A DNA stretch of 64,000 nucleotides. Source: Sipunculus nudus. Lineage: Eukaryota > Annelida > Sipuncula > Golfingiida > Sipunculidae. Numbering within the stretch: position 1 is the stretch's first letter; every line of letters starts with the position of its first letter. A program made the position numbers and the translations under genes. Shown one piece after another: positions 12,881 to 23,074 of this stretch. The stretch is taken from assembly GCA_026874595.1 (NCBI GenBank), contig CM049319.1, positions 51,472,917 to 51,536,916 of the forward strand. The letters are read 5' to 3'. A model generated the notes under the pieces. It had not been told where the DNA came from. It saw only the letters and a list, made by a program, of their open reading frames with translations, and did not search any database.

Positions 12881-13299
12881 GGAATAAGAATGTAAATATC
12901 AAAGAACAATTTTTCAAATTGACCAATGCTAAGTTACACTCAATTTTGCGTTTTAAGAAAATCATTATTCTCCTTTATAACAATAATGTGCCTTTATGCG
13001 ACTGACTTTCATTACCCTAATATATAAGGTATTTCCAGGTTAGTCGGTTGATCTCATGGCAGTGTGACGTCAAGGGACCACTCACGTTTAGACAACTTCG
13101 TATGTACGGCCAGTGTATCAGTTATTACTGCCATGGTAATATCTGCAAATAAAGCAAGAATAAATTAAAATGAATAAGGCGTGTATACTAACGGTAACGG
13201 CACGCTTTTGTCGCATCAAACTAAACAAGATATATATCCGTTTCCTCGGCTGTCGTTGTTAACAATGAATTACAAATATAATGAATACAAATACGGCAG

Positions 13300-13340
13300 G
13301 AATGAAATATTATATTATTATATAATAATATTCCAAACTA
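13300..13340. repeat. AT palindrome
   Basis: The sequence atattatattattatataa followed by taatatt is close to a perfect AT-only palindrome. It has no gene context. Confidence 0.6.
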
Positions 13341-13753
13341 AATGAGATATTTAGTCGATATATCATAAGATTCGACTTCTGAAAAGAGTGTTTCATGAAA
13401 GACGAATATTTACAAGTCAACTATAATATTATTGATTCAGCCGTCCCTTCATTGTTACAATGAATATTCTCATGTAAAACAGTTACCTGACATGATGATT
13501 TTCAAGCATGCTATAGAAGGATAATAAGTTACAACACATAATGTCGCTGCGATAAGAACGAACGATTTTTAGTCCCCGATCTATATTATTTTTTTTTTTT
13601 TTTTTTACTTTTTTTCTGTAACATGACAATACTGGGCCTGATGTGTGATACAGTTTATCTACACTCACTTATTTCGTTCATCTGAGCCTTTTAGTAGATC
13701 AGGCTAATTTTTATTGATGAGAAGGAGGTTTGGTTGTTTCCCTGCATTAGTAC

Positions 13754-13866
13754 ATCTGGCGAAACAAACATTCTTTCTGGAAGTTCTAACTGTGGTTTGA
13801 GGAAAATCACTGGTCGAGTTTTATACATGACGACAGTATTACTCTGGAAGGCACCAATTGCTACGC
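13754..13866 (-). CDS. Integrin alpha (gene 2), end of blade 7 exon
   Basis: The acceptor ttgtag is followed, after two leftover bases, by VAIGAFQSNTVVMYKTRPVI and then FLKPQLELPERMFVSPD. 'VAIGAF.SNTVV.YKTRP' is the conserved closing strand of the last FG-GAP blade in integrin alpha chains, immediately before the thigh domain. The acceptor phase (1) matches the donor phase of the blade-6 exon upstream. The 3' end is uncertain: the frame stays open past the chosen gat|gtacta donor to a stop near 13698. Confidence 0.78.
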
Positions 13867-14196
13867 CTACAACAGTAAGGAAATTTTTTTTTTTCAGTGA
13901 GTATAAAATAACTGCTACATCTGCTGACTACAACTTCAAAAATGAAAGTCTCAGGTAGGAAAGGCAGGGTGTGTAAAATAGCTCTCCACTCGGAAATGTA
14001 AATAAATGTGGAGAAAAGCAGACATTAACAAAGGTAAGAATATGGAGAAGTTGATTCAAAGGTATAAATTCAGACAAAAGTAAAAACCAGAACACATAGA
14101 ACACCGGTTACAATAACAAAGGTCGAACATTCAAAGACAAATGTGATATATGTTTAAGCAAATTGAATACGGAGGTATACAATGCAAGCATATTAC

Positions 14197-14210
14197 CTTT
14201 CATCTGTTAT
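14197..14210 (-). pseudogene. Relic of a lost FG-GAP exon in integrin gene 2
   Basis: The minus strand here reads aacagatgaaag|gtaatatgctt, matching the last 12 bases and donor of the gene 3 exon that ends at 61154. The other roughly 190 bases of that exon (DVLIGAP and the blade-7 loop) are absent between here and the previous exon at 14316. The start of the preceding intron is also clearly shared with gene 3. It looks as though the exon body was deleted and the splice-donor end left behind. Confidence 0.65.
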
Positions 14211-14315
14211 CTATTATCCTGCATGTACGTTATTTAAACTGCAGGCTTATCTTTGGTAAAATAAGAAATTTCATATTTTAACAAACATTTTAAATAATTC
14301 AACTTTTCAAATTAC

Positions 14316-14418
14316 CTTTGAAGCCATCATTGTCAATGTCTCCGGCGCACGTCATCATTGACCCGAAACGACCTCTGGCGATCTTCCCAGATAACGATGT
14401 TTGCTCGATAAATCGGGA
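14316..14418 (-). CDS. Integrin alpha (gene 2), blade 6 FG-GAP exon
   Basis: The minus strand encodes SRFIEQTSLSGKIARGRFGS followed by MMTCAGDIDNDGFK, then aaag|gtaattt (phase 1). It contains the FG-GAP calcium loop D-I-D-N-D-G and aligns residue for residue with the gene 3 exon at 60488-60590, differing by eye at about 20 of 103 bases, many of them silent. The acceptor is shifted: the AG falls one base before the homologous start, adding a base unless the upstream exon compensates. No upstream exons (blades 1-5) were found on this strand, so the copy is probably partial. Confidence 0.85.
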
Positions 14419-15249
14419 CCTTGAAAAGAAAATGTCAAAGTTCAATGAAAATTGAAAACAAAACCTAGCGGATAAGATTATCAATGACATATTATACCTT
14501 ACAAATATGCGACTCACTTTTTACACAGAAGAAATAGCAAATATTTCTAAGTTGACACAGACATAAAAGAAATGGTATATGTGATATATTCTTAATATAG
14601 GAGATGAATGAGTACATGACGAAACATGGGATGGTAACCAGGAGCGCAGCCTTGATGTACCAAGGGGGAGGGGCTGTCCCGGGAGCGGGATTAAGGTCTA
14701 CACGTGTGCATGTATGTATGTCTTTAAACTGTGTTTGTATGTGACATTCTAAATAGAAATTAAAGAAATGTATAGATCCTGGCAGGAATCAGCCGAGAAT
14801 TTCAATACTTGTTTACTTTTTTTGGGTATGAGTAAAAAAAGAGTTAATGTTTGCAAGTTATTAATCATTAGAACCAATTCTCCACTGAGAATCCCACAAC
14901 GGGTTCCAAGAACTGCATATACCAAGTAAACGGTCAATGATAAAACAACTAGACACAAAAATATCTTTGTCGCCAGGGGGCGTCAAATGCCATGTTAATG
15001 CCAAAAATTAATTTTTCATTAAAATTGGTTTGCTTTCTACAAAAAAAAAAGATTTTTAATATCTCGGCAGTGTCCCCGTTGATATAAGAAAAAAATCTTT
15101 TGTGTACACATTATTATGAGTGATTTATGCATTTTTGCATGAAAGTTTCCACCGAAACAGCCAAACTGTTTTCGGCAAAGACCAGATTGCCTGTGCGGTT
15201 CAATGCAGCACAAGATTAAGGACTATATTGTGCAAATGAATAACCCAAG

Positions 15250-15790
15250 CTTCCGTTTAAGGATTTAAGCATGTTTGGTCTGACATTTGACCCAGGCTTT
15301 TACCCAAGCGCGTGATCAGTACATGTGAAAAACATATAAATCTCGCTTTATGAAAAGGAGGGGTTCAACCTAGGGGAATAAATGACAAGTTCTAATACAA
15401 GGTCCCCATTTCCGGAAAAAAGGGTGGATGGGGACGGGGTTTCCAGGACTCAAAATTGGTCTGATACGATTGAAAAACGAATAAATGTGTGTATGAGATC
15501 TTCCCAGACCTTCAATGACAGATCTCACGTGTGAAGAATGAGTAGATCTGTCTATGAATGTCAAGGATACATCCCCTACTGGCATTCATGCGCACAACAC
15601 GCCTTCGAGGGATCGAGAGTCACATATGTTGTTCACATTCACTGATCAAGCAAGTGGTCGAGTGACTTGGCCAAATGTCCTGAAGGTCAAATATGCTTAA
15701 ATCCGTCACTGTCAGCGGGGTTTGTTCTTATGCAAAATACACCTCAACCAAGGAGGTTGATGGGAAATGGTGAACACGACTTGAGAGCGC
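15250..15790. repeat. Dispersed repeat, inverted pair of fragments
   Basis: 15250-15480 in reverse complement matches the right part of the elements at 25140-25330 and 37120-37290 (shared 'aatcgtatcagaccaatttt' and 'ttcataaagcgaga'). 15620-15790 carries the end motif 'gcttaaatccgtcactg' in the forward sense. The two pieces therefore point in opposite directions, suggesting an inverted or nested copy of the family described at 23075. Confidence 0.65.
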
Positions 15791-16059
15791 ATTCTCCACA
15801 CAGAGAATATTATTAGACACCAATGAATGTCAATTCAAATGCACATTAGATCTTTTATCCTTGATGAGATCTTTCGGAACCCACTGAGAAATTTATGTTA
15901 AACATGGAAAAAACCTTTCCTTACAGAATTATTTTAAAAACGTGCATAGTACAAAATTCCCTCAGATATAAAAATTCATATGTCTCTAAACAGTAACATG
16001 TTCTATCCCTAAATATAAGTATCCCGACATAAATAAAAATTGATTTTGTTACCGTTATA

Positions 16060-16510
16060 AATTATTATAATTGTTTTATTATTTAAGATTTATAGAGCGC
16101 TAAACTCATTATAATATGCTCTAAGACGCTTTACATGGTACAAAGAAAGTACAAAATACAATAAAACTTAAAAAAGGTTGCGATATAATCTTTCAAATTT
16201 AAGATCAAATATTTAAAAGGACAACAAGAAAAAAGAACACAGGATACCAAGTATAAGCCAATTACCGCTCAATCCATATGGAAGCTTCTCTGGGGTCCAA
16301 AAGAAGTGCATTCCATAATGAAGGCCGCTGCTTATAACTCAGCGCAGACATCGTTCGCCATTTATCACCGCTTATAAAGAATAATATTCTTCGACCTGAT
16401 ATAAAAAGTGGGAAAAATGGGTGAAATAGTTTGTTATATACACATTTGATAAAAATATCCATGTTTCGTGATGAATACCACACTTTTTGCAGAATTTATT
16501 GTCAAGTGGA
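16060..16510. repeat. Dispersed repeat with gagcgct...gacgctttaca motif
   Basis: The segment 'tttatagagcgctaaactca' followed by 'ctctaagacgctttacatg' resembles a short motif common in dispersed repeats of marine invertebrate genomes. The following 300 bp includes 'gcattccataatgaaggccg'. No coding signature is seen. The assignment rests on general familiarity only. Confidence 0.4.
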
Positions 16511-17938
16511 ATTTTCTCAAAGGATCTTCAAGGGCTCTCGGACAGCGTAGCGTAGGGAGAGAGCACGGGAGTTAGTGCTACGTGGTTTGTTTGATTATTA
16601 CGCTGGAGGGAATTCAAGAGAGCCAACAACGCTTGTTGCATGGTGCAGCTTTTAAAGGGCGGAGCGAATAGATGAGCATAGCGTAACCGCTACTTATGGA
16701 GAGTACTGATTACGGCAAACACGAGCGGTTCCGAAAGCAGCAGAATTACCACGGTATCTCTTTCATCTGTCTCTCAAAGAAAACACACATACAAGTGACC
16801 AGTATTGCCAGTGAAAAGGCTAAACTTATTTGATTAGATCCAGCACATGCACATTTTGTCACACGACTCTCACCTCTTTAAATAAAAATCTAACACTAAA
16901 AACCACAATTCAATATACAGAACTTATCTACAACAGAGGGTATACTTTGCAATAGTTTTATTGGTTGTTATTTTTTCAATACATCACAACATCCAGGAAG
17001 GTCTGCAAGTTCACCGGATGGGCATCCTGTGCAACCAGAATCTTAGATCGACATCCATTAATGAATGATTTGAACGATTACACGTCGTATATGATCAGAT
17101 GATATATCCAGCTCAAACTAACATGTGATAAAATAAATTACCATTTTCATGGAAAGTAACCTACACCATGCCAACATAAAATGAATTTGTGACAAGAATT
17201 TAATTTCTCTTTGTGTGGGGGATGACTCGCACAGTCTCGCAGGAAAGAAGAGTTGTTAAATACTCCATTTGGATCCATTAAAGGGACATAATAAGGAGCA
17301 ATAATATTCCTATATTTTCGCACTATCAGTTTAGTTTTGCTTTGTACAAAAGTTTCCCAGTAAAACCATTCCAGCACACAGTCTCATAACTTCGCATACG
17401 ACTGTTTAACACCTTATTTCCCTACGGGTTTGTAAACACAGTCCGTTTACCATAACAAGGCCGCGTGACCGGAGGTCCGATTAAGAGGGGCAACACGCGG
17501 CGTTTCAGCTAGGGAGACCATGTATAACATTTCTTAGCCAAGTCCGTCAGGGCATTCCCTGATTGGCACGTGTTGTGGCTCCGCGCAGCACGAGGCCCGA
17601 CGCACTGTGTTTATGTTGACACCTGCGATCGCGCCCGGTTCACCGTTTTAACAATCGTTTACAGGAGTAAACACACGATTTCAGGGCAATATTTTTGCAG
17701 GTACAGATTTATTTTAAAGGGAAGAAGCTATTCTTAGTGTTACCTCAACATGCTTTATTGGTGATTGGGCCCCTTTAAGCTGCCGCGAAGTACGATTTGT
17801 TATCATGTTTTGCACCGATTAATAGGTGTCCATTTATTATCTCAACGGTGTTATTGCAGATACCCGTTTCTGCAGTATTCCACAGAAAGGAAGCTCGACA
17901 GCATGCTGTTTTACTGTATATATAAATATAAATAAATA

Positions 17939-17968
17939 ATTATATATATTATATATATATATATATTT

Positions 17969-18015
<47 letters not shown>
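17939..18015. repeat. (AT)n microsatellite
   Basis: About 75 bp of nearly uninterrupted TA dinucleotides with a few c/t breaks. Confidence 0.95.
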
Positions 18016-18018
<3 letters not shown>

Positions 18019-20368
18019 CACAGGTTTATTCTTATTACTTCCCAGAATTAGCCTTCATCGCCGTAGACGGGCTCCAGTCTCTCAATACGGTCAATTACAA
18101 TTTACATACAACTGGAGTACGTAAGTTACCGTACTTAAGTCTTGGTCAGGACTACCAAATCCTATAAAATGCTCATCCCAGTTTTTAATTATGCTGAGAT
18201 TTGCACTAACATTTAATAGATATAAAAGTATGTCACTATCAATCTATATATTAAATTTCATCAACGTCCGTGATACCGTCCTTGAGATATTTGGCGAACA
18301 GACGCAGAAAATGATTTATCCCTTCGTATCTGTATGATAATTTCGCTATGGCTAAAGCACTCACTATTATTCCACGAGATCAACCCATAACAATAACTAT
18401 ATCAAACCACGCACTGACTCATTTAAAGCTGCTTCATTTTATGCAGGCAGTGCCCAACGGAGTGTCCTTCCCCTCGACATCAAGTACGCCATAAATTTGC
18501 AGCGTTTCAAAAAGATATCACATGCATACTTCCCGGTCTGGAAGCGGTATCTTAGCGTGTTTTACTGTTCGAAATTATTTTATCTAGCATAGTCGTTTGG
18601 CTGTTACGTCTTCTCCCTCTTATTACCGAAATGTTTATGATAACCTTATGATTTTCAAGTATAATATGTCATTTTGTATTAGTTTTACAGTCTTAGTAAT
18701 TCATTACATTTGTATTATAACTTCTATTTTTTTTTTGTTATGTTGATCATAAATTTCTTGGTTTTTTTTTATATCTTGAAAAGGGCCCTGCTTACAACAG
18801 AAGTATTCTTCTGGTGCAGGCTCCCATGCAGAATGTTGTAATAATAATTATTATAATAATAAAACAACAAAATCGCCCGAAAACAAGAATCTACGCTCCG
18901 CGTAGGGTTTATTATTAAAAAATATTGTTATTAAGTGCCATAAAAATTCTCGGCAAGTATTGACTATTAGCACGACGTGGCTGCGTGGTAAAGGAGCTTG
19001 ACCTCGGTGAAGAATAGAAGGATGGCGAAAATTCATTAGAACTTAGCAGTCTAAAGCTATAGAGGCACGCTATGGATAATTGATGAATCATCACAAAGTA
19101 TGTGTATAACCCGGGAAGCAAGACGACGGACAAAGACTGAACAGGGAAGGTCAGCCGAGCCAAAAATTGAAACCCACGGATTGATCGACCAAAGCCAGAG
19201 ACATGATTAGGTTGGAAGAACGGTCTTTTTAACAAGGTTGGTTTGTACCAACTAACACGTGCCTCCGCTCAAACAAACAGACAGTGAACAACCTTACTTC
19301 GATTTTACAGTCGAGCAGTGCTCAAAGGAGTACTCGAATACTCGGGTCCGGGTTCGAACCGATTACTTGAGGACAAAATGAAGACTTGATATCACAGTGT
19401 GTAAACGTTAATCAGCACATCACTGTTACGCTCTTTACACAGCGCTTTACCTATAGGCCTACTACGTAAGCGCTGTTTGTTATGACCTCGTATCCTGAAT
19501 CTCTACACCCGAGGGGAGCACTGTATTTTGGTCCAATCAGATGAGACCCTGTGCTGTAAGACAAAAAGGTTTTCAGGCCAAGGGAGGAATACACGTAGCT
19601 AATGTTGTTCATTTCGTTTTGAGTGAGAGCTCATGGCCCCGGCAACCGTTTGAACAGGCAATAGGCTCAGAGAGAATGGCCCCTCACGTGGTTTCTGGGA
19701 AGAGCCTGATGCCTGTCGAGTGTTTGTTGACTTGCATTTGATTGGCTGCTTGTCTTATCAGCAGTTTTTTTCAGCATACAAGCCACCTGGTGTTTAAGTG
19801 CATCATAAACGGTTAAAGCAGGCAGCGAGAAAATCAGTAGCTTCTTTAGAAGCCCAAGATTTCCGCTGCCTCGGGACTCGAGAGCGCAATCACTGCATGC
19901 ATACAGACATACAAGTATTTATCATCGTTAAACCTTCAATGCCATTATTTCTGGTCAGTTAAATACAGATAATATGGGACTAGGTATGTGTTTCAAAGTT
20001 TATATTATACTTATACAAAATATAGAGTAGTGAGTAAACCCAATCCACGTTTTTTTCTGTTAACCATGACAAGACTGCATGAACTGATCTTCAGCTTGCG
20101 CGACAACTCCGAAACGAGGAGAATAAACATGAAGGTGGAGCACAGAAGAAACTTCGGTCTGATGCTTGAAAATCTCTTGTTTGTGATATTGTGTGGTACA
20201 GCCACCAGGTGGCATGCGGGCAATTTTAAATTGTTTATGTTTCACGGCACTGATCGGGCCCTATGCAAGCGTTGTTCCTCTCTTGAACGTGTGTGACAAA
20301 ACGATTATACAGATTGACAGAACGAAATATTACAAGAATATACCAGAATATTTCAAGGAGAAAGACTA

Positions 20369-20417
20369 AAATCCATAAATACTTAACAGACCTGTCATGT
20401 GAAAATGTTTGTTTAAG
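20369..20417 (+). repeat. 49 bp direct repeat, left copy
   Basis: The sequence starting aaatccataaatacttaaca and ending tgtttgtttaag recurs exactly at 22807-22855. The two copies bracket about 2.39 kb that includes a LINE fragment, so they may be a target-site duplication or the scar of a local duplication. Confidence 0.85.
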
Positions 20418-21344
20418 AGGCCTAAATTTAGTTACTCTAAATCAACTGCAAAAAGATTTTGTCTCATTGGTTGACACCGCAAAACACTGTTAGCAGAGTA
20501 TATGACAGAAGGATAATGACTGTAGTCATCCTAGATTAGGAAGAACTCTGTTCTGTTAATGATCACATTATAAAGATAGTAAATTAGGCAAAACCAGTGG
20601 CAGCTGTGGATAACATGTCAATTAGAAATATCACGTTTTATAGACGTGACGAGTTCCCCATGATCTGGGTAACCAAAATGTATAAAAAGTGGATAAAGCA
20701 AGAGGAAAACTGTAAACATATGAATGTTAGTTCTATTAATATCTGCGTGCTTAAAGCAGTTGTAAACCAAATGATAAAAGTACCCCCGTACTTTATATAT
20801 ACTAGCTAGTCCTGCCCGGTCATTACGTTGCAGTTGAAAGCGATGGTGCTTTGATATAATAAAGAATTACTTAAATATTTTAATAGTAATAAATAACACA
20901 ACAAACACCCCATGAGAAGTTTACATTTAATTGCGCAGGTCTTGGAAAAAAAACGCCCAAGGAAAATTTGTTTGTTGATGCTCTAAGAAGTGAACATTTT
21001 GCAATATCTGACTCCATGAATCTCAGAAAATGTAAATATTGTCTTTCATACTTGATAAACAACCAAAATTGTGACAAGTGGAGAAAATCTTGAGGGCAGA
21101 TGAAAATTTAAATAGATCCACTTTGACATGTGGAGACACAGCTGCATGCGAACATAAAAAGCTAAAACACACTAGGAAATTGGATCATTTTTTTGATAAT
21201 TTTGTTTTTGAGCTGGTGAGAATTATTTTTCAGACAGACACTTCACAACCAATCCCAACCAAGCAATGCATGAGAGCAATCACTGACCCAAATTTGAATG
21301 AAATCAGATAATATTAAGGAAAGTTATCGCACGAAAACGAAACC

Positions 21345-21392
21345 TAACGGACGGACAGACAGACAGACAGACAGGCAGACAGACAGACAAAT
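21345..21392. repeat. (ACAG)n microsatellite
   Basis: Repeats of acag/acgg (cagacagacagacaggcaga) about 45 bp long. Confidence 0.9.
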
Positions 21393-21539
21393 CCAAATCA
21401 ATGTCCCCCGCTTCCTCGGAGGCTGGGGACAACAAACATTATCTATGGCTTCTGGGCTTGACTCAGACCCACAAACTGTTTTCTCTCTTGATCCACAATC
21501 GTAGTTGCCGATAGGTGGCGCTGCGATACCCTCTTCGAA

Positions 21540-21835
21540 AATGATTTGAAATATTTTTTTTTTTACAAATATTTATTTCATAAACCAATACCTACATTTT
21601 CAACTGTGTCAAATATTACCAGTTTACAAAACATACATGGAAAAACATGGAAAATACACATGCTACACATACGACCTCATATGTTTAGTTAGCTTGTACT
21701 TAAAACGTTTCATATTTCAAGTAAGAATAATAATATTGATATTCTTTATTAATAATTTATGTAACAGGTTCCCTTTTTTCCTGATGAAATTCTGATATGT
21801 TTTTTCTCCATGCAATTCTATAAGTATTCTCTATC

Positions 21836-21895
<60 letters not shown>

Positions 21896-22806
21896 CAAGT
21901 ATTGTAAAAAATTATGGAGCAGCTGTACAACTGCTAATGTCAGAAAAACATTTAAAAAACTGTTATAAATATATACTGTTATCTACTACATTTATAAAAA
22001 AAGTTTTGTACTGATTCTACAGTTTCTACATAATATGAACAAATATCAGTGTTCTTTAGATTCCATTTAAATAAAATTTGATTTGGAGGCAAATAATTAT
22101 TTAGTAGCTTTTATTGGAACTCACGGGAATAAGCATCTATACTGACCCCATAAATTGCTTCTAAATAGCCTCCCAACAGTTTTTCATCCAGTCTGTGATT
22201 ATTCTTCCAAAAATAAAAATTTCGAAACTTTTGGTTTTAAGTTAAGTAGTATCAGATATGTCCTGAAGATCATTGTTAACAAAGGTAAGATTATTTTAAT
22301 TTTTAAGTATCCTTAGCCGCAATTTTGGTAATGATTGGTAAATTTGTACCCAGTTAAAATAAATATTTTTTTTGGAAAACTTTGATACTGACTTAAGACC
22401 TCTTCCACTTTAAGCGTATGTCCATTATGATAAAAATTGTAAGATACATAGTTAATTCAACTCTCACGGAGTTCCCTGTAAAATATACTCTCCTTGGTAA
22501 CTAAATTATATTCATTATTCCAGAATAGCTCTCTCGAAACCTTTCGAAAGGTTTCTGGGGTATAACTATTAAAAGAAGCCCAGTCTCTGAAACCTTCTCT
22601 AGAAAACAGTGCAATTTTAGCTGGTACAGCTGTTACTTTCAAATTATATCCAATAGCTTTAATATATCCTATTTTTTCTAAATAAAATAATGGACTAGGT
22701 TTCCATTTTTTTGCACTGTCCATTCAGTTACCTGTTTATCCGTTTTGTCCTTTGTGTCTGAATTATTGCATTTACATCTGGTATTTTCAAACCTCCAATA
22801 TCCAAG
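21540..22806 (-). mobile_element. LINE fragment, 3' part of ORF2, degenerate
   Basis: The minus strand begins with DIGGLKIPDVNAIIQTQRTK, the conserved GGL(K/G)-x-PD segment downstream of the reverse transcriptase in non-LTR ORF2 proteins. It continues with SRELFWNNEYNLVTKESIFY and, in another frame, FKWNLKNTDICSYYVETVES, which is the terminal 'W-x-I-x-x-S-x-x-C-x-x-C' region. Frameshifts and stops separate these blocks, so the element is dead and 5'-truncated. An (AT)n tract at 21840-21893 interrupts it. Confidence 0.8.
21840..21894. repeat. (AT)n microsatellite
   Basis: Nearly pure TA dinucleotide run, inside the LINE fragment. Confidence 0.95.
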
Positions 22807-22855
22807 AAATCCATAAATACTTAACAGACCTGTCATGTGAAAATGTTTGTTTAAG
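22807..22855 (+). repeat. 49 bp direct repeat, right copy
   Basis: Identical by eye to 20369-20417. It abuts the 5' side (in element orientation) of the LINE fragment exactly where the LINE protein similarity starts. Confidence 0.85.
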
Positions 22856-23074
22856 GGGGAATGAGAAAAGATGAGTTAAACTTCACTTTATTTAGATCTA
22901 TTAAGTTGTCGCCAGGTCCGTTTTGTTACCTTGTTTTTGCACTGATTAAACAAGGGCCTTCTTTATCTTTACTTTGCTGTCATAGCAACGGGTATATACA
23001 TGTTGCCGTTATATATAGTTCAGGGAGTCTGCTTTTACAGCAGTGCTGTCACCTGTAGCTAATTTATTTTATAA

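Larger units (their letters stand above)
8830..14418 (-). pseudogene. Integrin alpha gene 2, partial and probably non-functional copy
   Basis: Exons found, in transcript order: blade 6 (14418-14316), a relic of the next exon (14210-14197), end of blade 7 (13866-13754), calf-1 first half (11333-11136) and calf-1 second half (9076-8830). Blades 1-5, a convincing thigh domain, calf-2 and the membrane exons are not visible. Against function: a shifted acceptor at blade 6, a lost exon body, a phase mismatch inside calf-1 and missing ends. For function: no stop codon inside any recognised exon. It lies between gene 1 and gene 3 in inverted orientation. I favour a decaying partial duplicate, but missing exons could be too diverged to recognise by eye. 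Confidence 0.6.
14420..20290. other. Gene-poor interval
   Basis: Apart from the repeats listed separately, I see no exon, tRNA or ORF with recognisable content. Two GC-richer islands occur at about 16520-16760 and 17450-17640. A B-box-like 'gggttcgaacc' lies near 19352 without a convincing A-box partner. Confidence 0.5.

Noticed and set aside
19340-19365. tRNA-like B box (gggttcgaacc)
   Set aside because: No A box at the right distance and no cloverleaf could be drawn.
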